Shown here: positions 26,277-35,221 of the stretch, in pieces
Numbering within the stretch: the stretch's first letter is position 1
Layout: the number at the start of each line of letters is the position of its first letter
Source: JBBDLF01 sp040879025
Lineage (GTDB): Bacteria; Pseudomonadota; Gammaproteobacteria; Pseudomonadales; Pseudohongiellaceae
Direction of reading: 5' to 3'
NCBI GenBank assembly: GCA_040879025.1
Contig: JBBDLF010000032.1
Location: 21,152-85,151 of the forward strand
DNA: 64,000 nucleotides
The notes under the pieces: generated by a model
What the model was told of the DNA's origin: nothing
Databases searched by the model: none
Seen by the model: the letters and a program-made list of their open reading frames with translations, nothing else
Program-made: the position numbers and the translations under genes

Positions 26277-27188
26277 ATGAATTATTCATCCAGGGACTCC
26301 CTGACCGAGTTTACCAGTCACTGCCAGCAACGCGTAAGCGCTGCATTGGCCGCCTGTTTACAGACCGGTGCCGATGTCGGCTCTGCGCGACTGCATGAGG
26401 CGATGGCGTACGCCTGTCTGAAAGGCGGCAAACGGGTCCGGCCCCTGCTTGCCTATGCCGGCGTACTGGCTGCCGGAGGGGCGATGGAGAAAGCGGATGC
26501 CGCTGCCTGCGCTGTCGAGATGATTCACTGCTATTCCCTGATCCACGACGACCTGCCCGCCATGGACAATGACGACCTTCGCCGGGGTATCCCCAGCGTA
26601 CACAAAGCCTTTGACGATGCCACCGCGATACTGGCCGGCGATGCCCTGCAAAGCCTGGCGTTTCAGGTACTGGCCGACCCCGATGCCGGTGATCTGTCCG
26701 CGAACACGCGGCTGCAGATGGTATTCATTCTGGCCCGGGCTTCCGGTTACCGGGGAATGGCATCCGGACAGGCTCTGGATTTTGAGGCCGTGGGCGCCAG
26801 CGTGGCAGTGAAGGAACTGGAGGCCATGCACACGCTGAAAACCGGTGCATTGATCAGTGCCAGCGTGCAACTGGGTGCTTTAAGCGCACCGGAGGTCAGC
26901 AAGGCACAGTTCAGCGCCCTGTCGGATTACGCCCGCCACATAGGTCTGGCTTTTCAAGTGCAGGACGACATTCTTGATGTCACCGCCGATACCGACACAC
27001 TGGGCAAGCCCCAGGGTTCGGATCACATGAATAACAAGCCCACCTATATCTCCTTGCTGGGACTGGAACAGGCGCAGGCCAAGGCAACTTCACTGGCCGA
27101 AGCCGCGATAGACGCATTGCGGGGATTTCCCGGATCCGCCGATCCCCTGCGCCGGCTTGCCCAATTTATCGTCAGCCGCGCGCACTGA
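26277..27188 (+). CDS. ispA: Farnesyl diphosphate synthase (short-chain polyprenyl synthetase)
   Basis: 303 residues. The first aspartate-rich motif is in HDDLPAMDND, the second in QDDILDVTADT, with GGKRVRPLLAY before them; these bind the allylic and homoallylic substrates through Mg2+. The enzyme makes farnesyl diphosphate for quinones, undecaprenyl phosphate and related lipids in the cytoplasm. Placement between xseB and dxs matches the usual gammaproteobacterial operon. The ribosome binding site is weak, consistent with translational coupling to xseB. Confidence 0.96.
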   Translation: MNYSSRDSLTEFTSHCQQRVSAALAACLQTGADVGSARLHEAMAYACLKGGKRVRPLLAYAGVLAAGGAMEKADAAACAVEMIHCYSLIHDDLPAMDNDDLRRGIPSVHKAFDDATAILAGDALQSLAFQVLADPDAGDLSANTRLQMVFILARASGYRGMASGQALDFEAVGASVAVKELEAMHTLKTGALISASVQLGALSAPEVSKAQFSALSDYARHIGLAFQVQDDILDVTADTDTLGKPQGSDHMNNKPTYISLLGLEQAQAKATSLAEAAIDALRGFPGSADPLRRLAQFIVSRAH

Positions 27189-27196
27189 TTGACGGA

Positions 27197-27213
27197 TAAA
27201 GGACGGTCCTTTA
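27197..27213. promoter_or_regulatory. 17-base palindrome between ispA and dxs
   Basis: TAAAGGAC (27197-27204), one central G, then GTCCTTTA (27206-27213) form a perfect palindrome in the short ispA-dxs gap. The near-zero loop makes it a better protein-binding dyad than a terminator. The function is unknown. Confidence 0.4.
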
Positions 27214-27241
27214 AGTTATAGACAGGAGTGAAACTGGCCTG

Positions 27242-29152
27242 ATGTTCGAAGAAATTCCCCAAACCCGCCCCGCCACCCCGATTCTTGACCGCATTGAATC
27301 GCCTGACGATTTAAAGCAGCTCGAATTGGATCAGTTGGAGCCGCTTGCCCGGGAACTGCGTTCTTACCTGCTCTATACAGTAGGTCAGACCGGAGGGCAT
27401 TTTGGTGCGGGCCTGGGTGTGGTGGAACTGACGGTCGCACTGCATTATGTGTATAACGTCGCGGATGACCGTCTGGTCTGGGATGTCGGGCACCAAAGCT
27501 ATCCTCACAAGATCCTGACCGGTCGCCGTGACCGCATGCTGACCATGCGTCAACCCGGTGGGCTGGCGCCGTTTCCCAGCCGCGCCGAAAGCCCGTATGA
27601 CGCCTTCGGGGTCGGGCATTCCAGCACGTCCATCAGTGCCGCGCTCGGCATGAGACTGGCCGCTGCGCTGCAGGGCAGCGACCGCCGGTGTATCGCCGTG
27701 ATTGGCGATGGTGCGATGACCGCGGGCATGGCGTTTGAGGCGCTCAACTACACCGGTGCCCTGCACGAGAATCTGCTGGTCATTCTCAACGACAACAATA
27801 TGTCCATTTCCCATAACGTGGGCGGCCTTTCCAGCTACTTCGCGCGCATGTGGGCCAGCAAGCCGTATAATTTTATTCGCACCGGCAGCAAACGCGTGCT
27901 GTCAAAAATTCCTCCGGCGCTGAAGGCGGTGCATCGGGCAGAGGAATACATGAAAGGCATGGTGTCGCCCGGCACACTTTTCGAAGAAATCGGTTTTAAT
28001 TACATCGGTTTGATCGACGGCCATGATGTCAATGGCCTGGTGGATATTCTGGAGAACATCAAGACATTGCAAGGTCCGCAGTTACTGCATATCGTCACGC
28101 AGAAAGGAAAAGGCTACGTCGAGTCGGAAAAAGATCCCTACGGCATGCACGCGCTCAGCAAAATAGAACCACCGGAAACCAAGCAAACCGCCCAGGCAAT
28201 TGATAAAGCCCCCAAACCGTCCTATTCCGCCGTCTTTGGCCAGTGGTTGTGCGACGTCGCAGCCGAAGACCCGCTGGTGGTCGGCATAACGCCCGCGATG
28301 GGCGAGGGTTCCGGCATGCAGCAGTTCGCCGCCGACTTTCCCGAGCGATTTCATGATGTCGCCATCGCCGAACAGCACGCCGTCACGTTTGCCGCCGGTA
28401 TGGCCTGTGACGGCCTGAAGCCGGTAGTGGCCATTTACTCCACTTTTCTGCAGCGCGCCTACGATCAGCTGATTCACGATGTTGCGTTGCAGAACCTGAA
28501 TGTGCTTTTCGCCATTGATCGTGCCGGGCTCGTTGGCGCGGATGGACCCACTCACGCAGGCAGTTTTGATCTGAGCTATCTGCGCTGTATACCCAATATG
28601 GTTGTGATGGCGCCCAGCGACGAAAATGAGACACGCCGGTTGCTCGCCACCGGTTATCAGCATAACGGACCGGCGGCGGTACGCTATCCCCGCGGCACCG
28701 GTCCCGGCGCCCACATCGAAACGGCGCTGCAGCCGGTTCCCATCGGCAAAGGGGTTACCCGGCGCAAAGGTCATACGGTGGCGATTCTCGCGTTCGGCAG
28801 CATGGTCGCGCCCGCGCTGGAGGCCGCCGACGCGCTGGAGGCTACCGTGGTGGACATGCGCTTTGTCAAACCGCTGGACGAAGACCTGATCGGCACCGTG
28901 GCAACCGCCAACCAGTTGATTGTGACACTGGAAGAAAATGCGGTTATGGGCGGCGCGGGTTCTGCAGTTAATGAATTTCTGGTCAATAACAACTACCGGA
29001 TACCGGTACTCAACCTTGGCCTGCCCGATGCCTTTCTCCATCACGGCAAGGTTCCTGAGATGCTGGCGGAAGTCGGTCTCAACAGTGACAGTATTGTCCA
29101 GTCCATCAAACGGAAACTGGCTGCCTGTAAAATTCAGTCCCGGGCGGTATAA
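27242..29152 (+). CDS. dxs: 1-deoxy-D-xylulose-5-phosphate synthase
   Basis: 636 residues, the normal length. It joins pyruvate and glyceraldehyde 3-phosphate using thiamine diphosphate, the entry step of the MEP isoprenoid pathway. Visible motifs are GGHFGAGLGVVELTVALH, the TPP-binding GDGAMTAGMAFEALN with NDNNMSIS, and the transketolase centre (EQHAVTFAAGMA). The start has AGGAG upstream with a rather long gap. The gene supplies precursors to IspA encoded just before it. Confidence 0.97.
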   Translation: MFEEIPQTRPATPILDRIESPDDLKQLELDQLEPLARELRSYLLYTVGQTGGHFGAGLGVVELTVALHYVYNVADDRLVWDVGHQSYPHKILTGRRDRMLTMRQPGGLAPFPSRAESPYDAFGVGHSSTSISAALGMRLAAALQGSDRRCIAVIGDGAMTAGMAFEALNYTGALHENLLVILNDNNMSISHNVGGLSSYFARMWASKPYNFIRTGSKRVLSKIPPALKAVHRAEEYMKGMVSPGTLFEEIGFNYIGLIDGHDVNGLVDILENIKTLQGPQLLHIVTQKGKGYVESEKDPYGMHALSKIEPPETKQTAQAIDKAPKPSYSAVFGQWLCDVAAEDPLVVGITPAMGEGSGMQQFAADFPERFHDVAIAEQHAVTFAAGMACDGLKPVVAIYSTFLQRAYDQLIHDVALQNLNVLFAIDRAGLVGADGPTHAGSFDLSYLRCIPNMVVMAPSDENETRRLLATGYQHNGPAAVRYPRGTGPGAHIETALQPVPIGKGVTRRKGHTVAILAFGSMVAPALEAADALEATVVDMRFVKPLDEDLIGTVATANQLIVTLEENAVMGGAGSAVNEFLVNNNYRIPVLNLGLPDAFLHHGKVPEMLAEVGLNSDSIVQSIKRKLAACKIQSRAV

Positions 29153-29238
29153 TCGCGGCCGCGGCAAGGTATTCAACCGATTGTTCAACCTTGTCATTCA
29201 CACATCTTTTTCGAGCGGCTCAGTGCAGGCGGAAGGCC

Positions 29239-29847
29239 ATGACTACAACAAGTGATCGAAACCTGCGCCATCGCAAGGCGATGCAAAGGAAGAAACAGTA
29301 CATCGACAAGCGCATCGACGCCGCCGTCGCTGACAAGGGACTGCTGCTGGTTCTCACCGGCAATGGAAAAGGCAAAAGCACCTCGGCATTCGGCATGGTG
29401 GCCCGCAGCGTAGGTCACGGATTGCGTTGTGGAGTCATCCAGTTTATCAAGGGTCAGTGGGACTGCGGTGAACACAGGCTGTTCCGCGACAATGAACTGG
29501 TGGAGTTTCATGTGATGAACACCGGTTTCACCTGGGAAACCCAGAACCGGGAAACTGATATCGCCGCTGCCGAGGAAGTCTGGGGTCACGCCGTGCGCAT
29601 GCTCGGCGATAAAAAGTACGGCGTGGTACTTCTGGATGAACTGACTTATATGTTGACCTATGGCTACCTTGACAAGCAGGAAGTGCTGGATGCTCTCACG
29701 TCAAGAGCACCGGGGCAGCATGTCATAGTCACCGGCCGGAACGCGGCGAGTGAGCTACTCGAACTTGCCGATACGGCGAGCGAGATAAACAGCGTCAAGC
29801 ACGCTTTCGACAACGGCGTGAAAGTGCAGAAGGGAATTGACTACTGA
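29239..29847 (+). CDS. cobO: Cob(I)yrinic acid a,c-diamide adenosyltransferase (CobO/BtuR type)
   Basis: 202 residues from the ATG at 29239 with GGAAGG two bases upstream. The N-terminus KAMQRKKQYIDKRI, the P-loop LVLTGNGKGKSTSAFGM, the segment FIKGQWDCGEHRLF and the Walker B-like VVLLDELTYML are typical of the family. It transfers the adenosyl group of ATP to cobalt, making adenosylcobalamin from imported corrinoid. It is 86 bases downstream of dxs and overlaps the binding-protein gene by one base (TGATG), so a cobalamin salvage pair is appended to the isoprenoid operon. Confidence 0.93.
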   Translation: MTTTSDRNLRHRKAMQRKKQYIDKRIDAAVADKGLLLVLTGNGKGKSTSAFGMVARSVGHGLRCGVIQFIKGQWDCGEHRLFRDNELVEFHVMNTGFTWETQNRETDIAAAEEVWGHAVRMLGDKKYGVVLLDELTYMLTYGYLDKQEVLDALTSRAPGQHVIVTGRNAASELLELADTASEINSVKHAFDNGVKVQKGIDY

Positions 29848-30767
29848 TGGGCCGGACTGTGCGCAAGCTGATGCTCGGAACCGGGCTATGCCTGGCGGCG
29901 GCGTGGCCGGCTCTGGCCTCCGCGGCGACCCCCGCAACGACCATCGAAGTTGAAGATGACGACGGTCGGCAAGTGATTCTGCAGGAACCCGCCCGGCGGA
30001 TCGTCAGTCTCGCCCCTTCGCTGACCGAGCTGCTGTTTGCCGCCGGTGCGGGTGATCGTGTGGTCGGCGTGGTCGAGTACAGCGACTATCCCCCTCCGGC
30101 GCTGGACATACCCGTTATCGGGCGTTATGACATGCTGGATCTGGAAGGCATTCTGGCCTTGCAACCGGACCTGGTCGTGGCGTGGCGAACCGGTAATCCG
30201 CGCGCATCGGTGGCTCGGCTTGAGGCACTGGGCCTGGCAGTGTATGTGGCGGAACCCCGAAGTCTGGCGTCCATCCCCGATCATATTGAAAAACTGGCCA
30301 GACTCGCCGGCACCGACCGCCAGGGTTCGCAAACGGCGACGGTTTTGCGGGCGGAACTGGCGGAACTGGAAGCGCGGTACACAACCCGATCACCCGTGGC
30401 TGTTTTTTATCAGGTCTGGAATGCGCCGCTGATCAGCGTCGGTGGCAATGAGCTACTCAACGACATGATCTCCCTGTGCGGCGGCAGAAATATTTTCGCG
30501 GATCTTGAACAGGTGGCGCCAAAGGTGAGCGTTGAGAGTGTGCTGACCCGCAATCCACAGGTCATCATCGCCAGCGGCATGGATATTCATCGACCGGAAT
30601 GGCTTGATGAGTGGCAGCGCTGGCCCGCGCTGGAAGCCGTTTCGCTGCAACAACTCCATTTTATTCCGCCGGAGCTGGTACAGAGGCATACACCAAGGGC
30701 ATTGCAGGGTGCCCGCAGCATGTGCGAGCAAATTGACCAGGCGAGAATTGCGTCGGAGATTCGGTAG
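29847..30767 (+). CDS. btuF: Periplasmic cobalamin-binding protein of BtuF type
   Basis: 306 residues with a signal peptide ending LASAAT. The class III binding-protein fold is seen in RRIVSLAPSLTELLFAAGAGDRVVGVVEYSDYPP, followed by the helix and second lobe (DLVVAWRTGNP, ISVGGNELLNDMISLCGGRNIF). This pattern is typical of BtuF-like vitamin B12 carriers. No BtuC/BtuD genes are in the window, so its inner-membrane partner must be elsewhere. Coupling to cobO supports a role in corrinoid uptake. A siderophore-type ligand is less likely given this neighbour. Confidence 0.88.
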   Translation: MGRTVRKLMLGTGLCLAAAWPALASAATPATTIEVEDDDGRQVILQEPARRIVSLAPSLTELLFAAGAGDRVVGVVEYSDYPPPALDIPVIGRYDMLDLEGILALQPDLVVAWRTGNPRASVARLEALGLAVYVAEPRSLASIPDHIEKLARLAGTDRQGSQTATVLRAELAELEARYTTRSPVAVFYQVWNAPLISVGGNELLNDMISLCGGRNIFADLEQVAPKVSVESVLTRNPQVIIASGMDIHRPEWLDEWQRWPALEAVSLQQLHFIPPELVQRHTPRALQGARSMCEQIDQARIASEIR

Positions 30768-30783
30768 GCGGCAGGCTGGGATA

Positions 30784-31362
30784 TCAGCTCAGGTGACCCA
30801 TTTTCTTTATTTTGACCGCCAGATAACTTTCGTTATGGGCGTTGGCGCCGGTGTGTACAGGCACACGCTCGGTTACTGTCACACCCAAGTCCTCAAGCGC
30901 TTTGACCTTGCGGGGATTATTGGTCATCAATCGCACCTGCCGCACCTTGAAATGCTCCAGAATCGGCCGGCAGATTTCGTACTGACGGACATCAGCCTCA
31001 AAACCCAGCTGCACGTTCGCTTCCACGGTGTCGGCACCGCTGTCCTGCAGTGCATAGGCCTTGATCTTGTTCAGCAGGCCAATACCCCGACCCTCCTGAC
31101 GCAGGTACAGAATGAGGCCGCGCCCTTCCTGTGCCACCCGCTCCATCGCGAAACGTAGCTGTGAGCCGCAGTCGCATCGCAGGCTGAACAGGCAGTCTCC
31201 TGTCAGGCATTCCGAATGCACGCGGCACAGCAGCGGCTGATCCAGACTCAGATCACCCATGGCCAGCGCCACATGTTCCTTGCCGCCCTCTTCGTACCCG
31301 TGAATGGTGAACTCACCCCACGGGGTCGGCAGTCTGGCGGATGCCACAAATTTGACAGTCAA
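30784..31362 (-). CDS. ribA: GTP cyclohydrolase II
   Basis: 192 residues with a TTG start at 31362; GAGG lies 7 bases upstream and no earlier ATG fits. The zinc cysteines are in SECLTGDCLFSLRCDCGSQL, the GTP-binding segment is YLRQEGRGIGLLNK, and the end contains TNNPRKVKALEDLG. It opens the imidazole ring of GTP as the first step of riboflavin synthesis. Because the RibB fusion protein at 34017 lacks these cysteines, this gene should supply the activity. It is the last gene of the riboflavin block and converges with btuF. Confidence 0.96.
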   Translation of the reverse strand: MTVKFVASARLPTPWGEFTIHGYEEGGKEHVALAMGDLSLDQPLLCRVHSECLTGDCLFSLRCDCGSQLRFAMERVAQEGRGLILYLRQEGRGIGLLNKIKAYALQDSGADTVEANVQLGFEADVRQYEICRPILEHFKVRQVRLMTNNPRKVKALEDLGVTVTERVPVHTGANAHNESYLAVKIKKMGHLS

Positions 31363-31423
31363 GGGATTACCTCACTTCCGGTTGTCCTGCGGGTTAAACA
31401 CAAACCCTTACGGAATCAGCCGT

Positions 31424-31897
31424 TTACAACAATAAAGACAAAGCCTGTAGACACAGGGCGGCCATTATACCTGCTAATACATCATCCAGCATTATTCCGA
31501 AGCCGCCGGTGACCGACCGGTCCACCCATTTGATGGGCCACGGCTTGACGATATCGAGCAACCGGAACAGCAAAAAACCCAGCACAACCCACCACCAGCC
31601 GGGTGGCGCGAGAAACATCGTGATCCAGTATCCGATAAATTCATCCCAGACGATGCCGCCGTGGTCATGAACCCCCAGGTCCCGGGCAGTCTTGCCGCAC
31701 AGCCAGATCCCAAACACAAACCCGGCCACCAGCAACAGCAGGTAAATCCACCACTGAACCGCCGGTAGCAACAAATAAAGCAATACGGCAACCGCAGTAC
31801 CCGCCGTTCCGGGTGCCGTGGGCGCCAGCCCGCTGCCGAATCCAAAGGCCAGCAAGTGGATGGGATTGCGCAAAACACTCGATGCGGTTGGCTTCAC
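31424..31897 (-). CDS. pgpA: Phosphatidylglycerophosphatase A
   Basis: 157 residues with a GTG start at 31897 that overlaps the thiL stop by four bases (GTGA). The conserved N-terminal FGSGLAPTAPGTAGT, the acidic VHDHGGIVWDEFIGYWIT and the ending VTGGFGIMLDDVLAGI are family hallmarks; several membrane segments are visible. It removes the phosphate of phosphatidylglycerol phosphate in the inner membrane. Its position behind thiL and nusB is standard in proteobacteria. Confidence 0.95.
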   Translation of the reverse strand: MKPTASSVLRNPIHLLAFGFGSGLAPTAPGTAGTAVAVLLYLLLPAVQWWIYLLLLVAGFVFGIWLCGKTARDLGVHDHGGIVWDEFIGYWITMFLAPPGWWWVVLGFLLFRLLDIVKPWPIKWVDRSVTGGFGIMLDDVLAGIMAALCLQALSLLL

Positions 31898-32985
31898 CGG
31901 CGGTCTCCGTTGCGCTCACTCGCATGTTCACCCCTAGCTTCTCTGCCACCCTCAGCGCCATCATGATTGTCAAAGTGGCGGTAACCGGGTCCATCAACAG
32001 ACACCTGGCGCCCTTTTTCATCAAGACAATGAACTCCGGTTCCCTCGATTATTTTACCGATACAGGTTACAGCCACCTCAAGTTCTGTCATTTTCGCTAC
32101 CAGTGCTTCGCTATCTGAAGCCGGCACGGTGAAGCACAATTGATAGTCATCGCCGCCTGCCGCTGCCAGTTTCAGGGCTCGCTCGGTTGTGACACAGCTT
32201 TTCATCGCCTCGGATAGAGGCAAGTCGGGCAAGTTGATGCATGCGCCGACGCCGCTGGCCGCGGTAATGTGGCCGAGATCGGCCAGCAGCCCATCGGAAA
32301 TATCAATCGCGGCGGACGCGCGCCCACGAAGAGCCATACCCGCCGCGATTTGCGGAAGGGGTGTATAGTAGGCGTTGAGAAAGCAGTCTCTGTATGCTGC
32401 CGTTAGTGCCGTAAAGTGCATTCCATCAACGCCATGGACAGCGGAAACATGGCATCCGAAGTGATCCAGAACCAGCAGGGCGGCGGCGGCATCACCCAGC
32501 GTACCGGTGACAAAAACGAGATCATTCGGCTGCGCCCCGGAACGCAAGACGGCCTCGCCCTTTGGCACCAGGCCGTGCGCCTGAATGGCCAGGGAGAGTG
32601 GTCCTCGCGTCAGGTCTCCTCCGGCCAGCGCACACCGATATCTGCCGGCGCAGGAAGCCAGCCCCTTGCTGAAGTTCTCCAGCCAGACCGGATCAGCACG
32701 AGGCAGACTCAGACCGAGGGTAAAACACAACGGCTCGGCTCCCATCGCGGCAAGATCGCTCAGGTTAACCGCGAGCCCGTGCCAGGCTAGCAGTTCGGGA
32801 ACGGTATCAACCGGAAAATGTACTCCTTCCTGCAATACATCCAGGGTAATGGCGAGTTGCGCGGAGGAATCGATGGAAAGCAGGGCGCAGTCGTCTCCCG
32901 GTCCGAGGTCCACGCCAGGCACGCCGAAATTCAGCCCTTCGTGGGTAAAATACTGTTGAATTATACTGAATTCAGAAAGTGCCAT
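31894..32985 (-). CDS. thiL: Thiamine-monophosphate kinase
   Basis: 363 residues, longer than the usual 320-330 because of a charged C-terminal tail (about 340-363, HASERNGDRR) reaching into the pgpA start. Motifs include GPGDDCALLS, the Mg-ATP binding TLDVLQEGVHF, NLSDLAAMGAEP and CALAGGDLTRGPLS, then AAIDISDGLLADLGH and AAGGDDYQLCF. It phosphorylates thiamine phosphate to thiamine diphosphate, the cofactor of Dxs encoded nearby. It lies 27 bases after nusB. Confidence 0.96.
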   Translation of the reverse strand: MALSEFSIIQQYFTHEGLNFGVPGVDLGPGDDCALLSIDSSAQLAITLDVLQEGVHFPVDTVPELLAWHGLAVNLSDLAAMGAEPLCFTLGLSLPRADPVWLENFSKGLASCAGRYRCALAGGDLTRGPLSLAIQAHGLVPKGEAVLRSGAQPNDLVFVTGTLGDAAAALLVLDHFGCHVSAVHGVDGMHFTALTAAYRDCFLNAYYTPLPQIAAGMALRGRASAAIDISDGLLADLGHITAASGVGACINLPDLPLSEAMKSCVTTERALKLAAAGGDDYQLCFTVPASDSEALVAKMTELEVAVTCIGKIIEGTGVHCLDEKGRQVSVDGPGYRHFDNHDGAEGGREARGEHASERNGDRR

Positions 32986-33012
32986 AATCCGGTACTGTGC
33001 GCACAGCGGCGA

Positions 33013-33525
33013 TTATTGACGAGGCGATCCGGATAACGTGTCAACGCCGGTGGAAATTTCCGCTCGCCGTTCGGATTTCGCCAGGCGGTCAAGGATGCTG
33101 TTGATGTACTTGTGGCTTTCCGAAGCACCAAAGCTTCGGGCGAGATCGACTGATTCGTTAATGACCACTCGGTATGGAATATCAACGCGCTGCGTCAGTT
33201 CGAAAGCGCCCATACGCAACAAGGCCTTCTCCACGGGATCGAGTGATTTGAATTCGCGGTCCAGCAGCGGTGTAATGCGGGCATCCAGTGCGTCGCAGTC
33301 GGCAATGATGGCCGGTAGCACTTCACAGAAATAGTCCCAATCCACTTTTGTGCCGGCTTCTTCACGAAACTGGGCTTCAATCTGCCGTGAACTTCCGCCG
33401 CTCATCTGCCACTGATACAACGCCTGCATAATCAGTTTGCGCGCCTTGCGGCGCCGCGCCAGATTCAGCTTCGGGGCTGCTGTGGACGGGGTGGTTGGGG
33501 GGGCACCGGACCGCTTCTCAACCAC
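33013..33525 (-). CDS. nusB: Transcription antitermination protein NusB
   Basis: 170 residues with a GTG start at 33525, directly after the ribH TAA; GGAGG lies just upstream inside the end of ribH. RRRKARKLIMQALYQWQMSGG, then ALLRMGAFELTQRVDIPYRVVINESVDLARSFG, are typical. An extra N-terminal stretch of about 20 residues (SGAPPTTPSTAAPK) is disordered. NusB binds the boxA RNA with NusE in rRNA antitermination. Confidence 0.96.
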   Translation of the reverse strand: MVEKRSGAPPTTPSTAAPKLNLARRRKARKLIMQALYQWQMSGGSSRQIEAQFREEAGTKVDWDYFCEVLPAIIADCDALDARITPLLDREFKSLDPVEKALLRMGAFELTQRVDIPYRVVINESVDLARSFGASESHKYINSILDRLAKSERRAEISTGVDTLSGSPRQ

Positions 33526-34002
33526 TTAAACCTCCAGCTTTCCAAGTATGTTGACCATCTCGATCGCGGTAAGTGCCGCCTCTGTCCCCTTGTTGCGATC
33601 GTCTGCTTCGGAGCGCTCGACAGCCTGTTCAATTGTATCAACGGTGAGTACACCGAAGGCAACAGGTATTCCGCTATCCAGACCCACGCGATTAACGCCG
33701 TCAGTGCAGGCGCCCGACACATATTCAAAATGCGGCGTTCCTCCGCGGATCACCGCGCCGAGCGTAATGACCGCGTCAAAACGGCCGGTGTCGATCAGTT
33801 TTTGCACCAGCAGTGGCAGTTCGAACGCACCGGGCACCTTGAAGACACTGATATCCTTGTCCTGCACGCCATGCTTCGTCAGCGTGTCGACCGCGCCATC
33901 CAGCAATCGGTCGACAATGAAGCTGTTGAATTTGCTCATGGCTATGGCAAAGTTGGCACCGCCGGGGACAAGTTCTCCCTCAATGGTCTTGATGGTGTGC
34001 AT
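33526..34002 (-). CDS. ribH: 6,7-dimethyl-8-ribityllumazine synthase
   Basis: 158 residues from the ATG at 34002; a TTG two codons earlier is possible. FNSFIVDRLLDGAVDTL, the loop KVPGAFELPLL, the phosphate-binding GAVIRGGTPHFEYV and FGVLTVDTIEQAVERS define the enzyme. It condenses the ribulose-derived butanone phosphate from RibB with the pyrimidine from the RibA/RibD branch. It lies 14 bases behind ribBX and abuts nusB. Confidence 0.96.
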   Translation of the reverse strand: MHTIKTIEGELVPGGANFAIAMSKFNSFIVDRLLDGAVDTLTKHGVQDKDISVFKVPGAFELPLLVQKLIDTGRFDAVITLGAVIRGGTPHFEYVSGACTDGVNRVGLDSGIPVAFGVLTVDTIEQAVERSEADDRNKGTEAALTAIEMVNILGKLEV

Positions 34003-34016
34003 AATCAATCCAGGTT

Positions 34017-35159
34017 TTATTCAGAGAACGGCACGAATTCCACAACTTCGAGATCAAATCCTGATATCGCGTTGAATTTTGCCGGATAACTCAACAGTTT
34101 CATTTTGCCGACACCCAGATCACGCAGAATCTGTGAGCCGGTGCCAATGGTGAGGTCTGTGCCCGCTCGTTGTCCCGGCACAGCAGCGCGTTCACCGGTG
34201 GTGGTGATGTCAATTATGCTCTGGTTGATGTCCTCACTGTATTCGTCACCGGCTAACAATACGGCGGCTCCTCTGCCCTCGTGTGCGATTTTTTCCAGTG
34301 CGCGATTGAACGACCAGCTTGAACCCCCGGGTTGTTTCGCGCTGCACACGTCTCGCAGGGTATTGGGTATATGCACTCTTACCAGCGTCGGTTCGTCAGG
34401 GGTAATCACGCCCAGCGTAAACGCCAAATGCGTTGAGCCGCTGATGGCGTCGGCATAGGTATGTACAGTGAACTCGCCATGCTCGGTGGAGAGCTGGTAA
34501 GAATTTTGCCGCGTTACGGTGTGGTCATTGGCAATCCGGTAATGAATCAAATCCACTATCGTGCCGATTTTGATGTCATGCTGACGCGCAAACTTTTCAA
34601 GATCAGTACGTCTGGCCATCGTACCGTCTTCGTTCATGATTTCCACGATGACCGCGGCCGGCGCATAGCCTGCCATTCTCGCAAGGTCGCAACCGGCTTC
34701 GGTATGGCCGGCACGCCGTAGTACGCCGCCAGGTTGCGCCATAATGGGAAAGATATGGCCTGGCTGTACTATATCCTCGGGTTTGCTGTCACGACCCACG
34801 GCCACCTGCACGGTGCGCGCGCGATCCGCCGCCGAGATCCCGGTTGTGACGCCGGTGGCGGCTTCGATCGAGACGGTAAAACTGGTGTTGAAGGGCGTTT
34901 TGTTGTGATCGACCATCAACGGCAGTCGCAGATACTCGCAGCGCTCGCGGGTCAGCGTCAAACAGATCAGGCCGCGGGCGTGTTTGGCCATGAAGTTGAT
35001 GTCTTCGGTGCGCACCCGCTCGGCGGCAATGATCAGATCGCCTTCGTTCTCGCGATCCTCATCATCCATCAATATCACCATTTTGCCCTGGCGAATTTCG
35101 TCTATGATTTCTTCCACTGTATTCAGGTGCATATCTTTAATGTTTTGTGATGTTCCCAT
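34017..35159 (-). CDS. ribB: 3,4-dihydroxy-2-butanone-4-phosphate synthase fused to an inactive-looking RibA-like domain (RibBX)
   Basis: 380 residues from the ATG at 35159, which has AAGGG 7 bases upstream. Residues about 10-215 are RibB, with MDDEDRENEGDL, HARGLICLTLTRERC, RAGHTEAGCDLARMAG and EIMNEDGTMARR. Residues about 225-380 look like GTP cyclohydrolase II in fold, but the zinc motif CxxxxxxxxxCxC is missing (HIPNTLRDVCSAKQPGG in its place), and so is the RQEGRGIGL segment. The C-terminal domain is therefore very probably not a cyclohydrolase. This matches the RibBX type of fusion known in some proteobacteria. A separate intact ribA is at 30784. Confidence 0.93.
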   Translation of the reverse strand: MGTSQNIKDMHLNTVEEIIDEIRQGKMVILMDDEDRENEGDLIIAAERVRTEDINFMAKHARGLICLTLTRERCEYLRLPLMVDHNKTPFNTSFTVSIEAATGVTTGISAADRARTVQVAVGRDSKPEDIVQPGHIFPIMAQPGGVLRRAGHTEAGCDLARMAGYAPAAVIVEIMNEDGTMARRTDLEKFARQHDIKIGTIVDLIHYRIANDHTVTRQNSYQLSTEHGEFTVHTYADAISGSTHLAFTLGVITPDEPTLVRVHIPNTLRDVCSAKQPGGSSWSFNRALEKIAHEGRGAAVLLAGDEYSEDINQSIIDITTTGERAAVPGQRAGTDLTIGTGSQILRDLGVGKMKLLSYPAKFNAISGFDLEVVEFVPFSE

Positions 35160-35221
35160 GTTCCGACCCTTGATATCGTTCATTGACCGCCGGCCACTCG
35201 GTTTTTGGCCGTTCAGTTCAG

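Noticed and set aside
28082..29197. Minus-strand open frame of 371 codons opposite dxs
   Set aside because: dxs is unmistakable and full length; the antisense frame has no recognisable motif or ribosome binding site.
29153..29238. Cobalamin riboswitch upstream of cobO
   Set aside because: Only 86 bases separate dxs from cobO, too few for the conserved B12 element, and no B12 box was seen.
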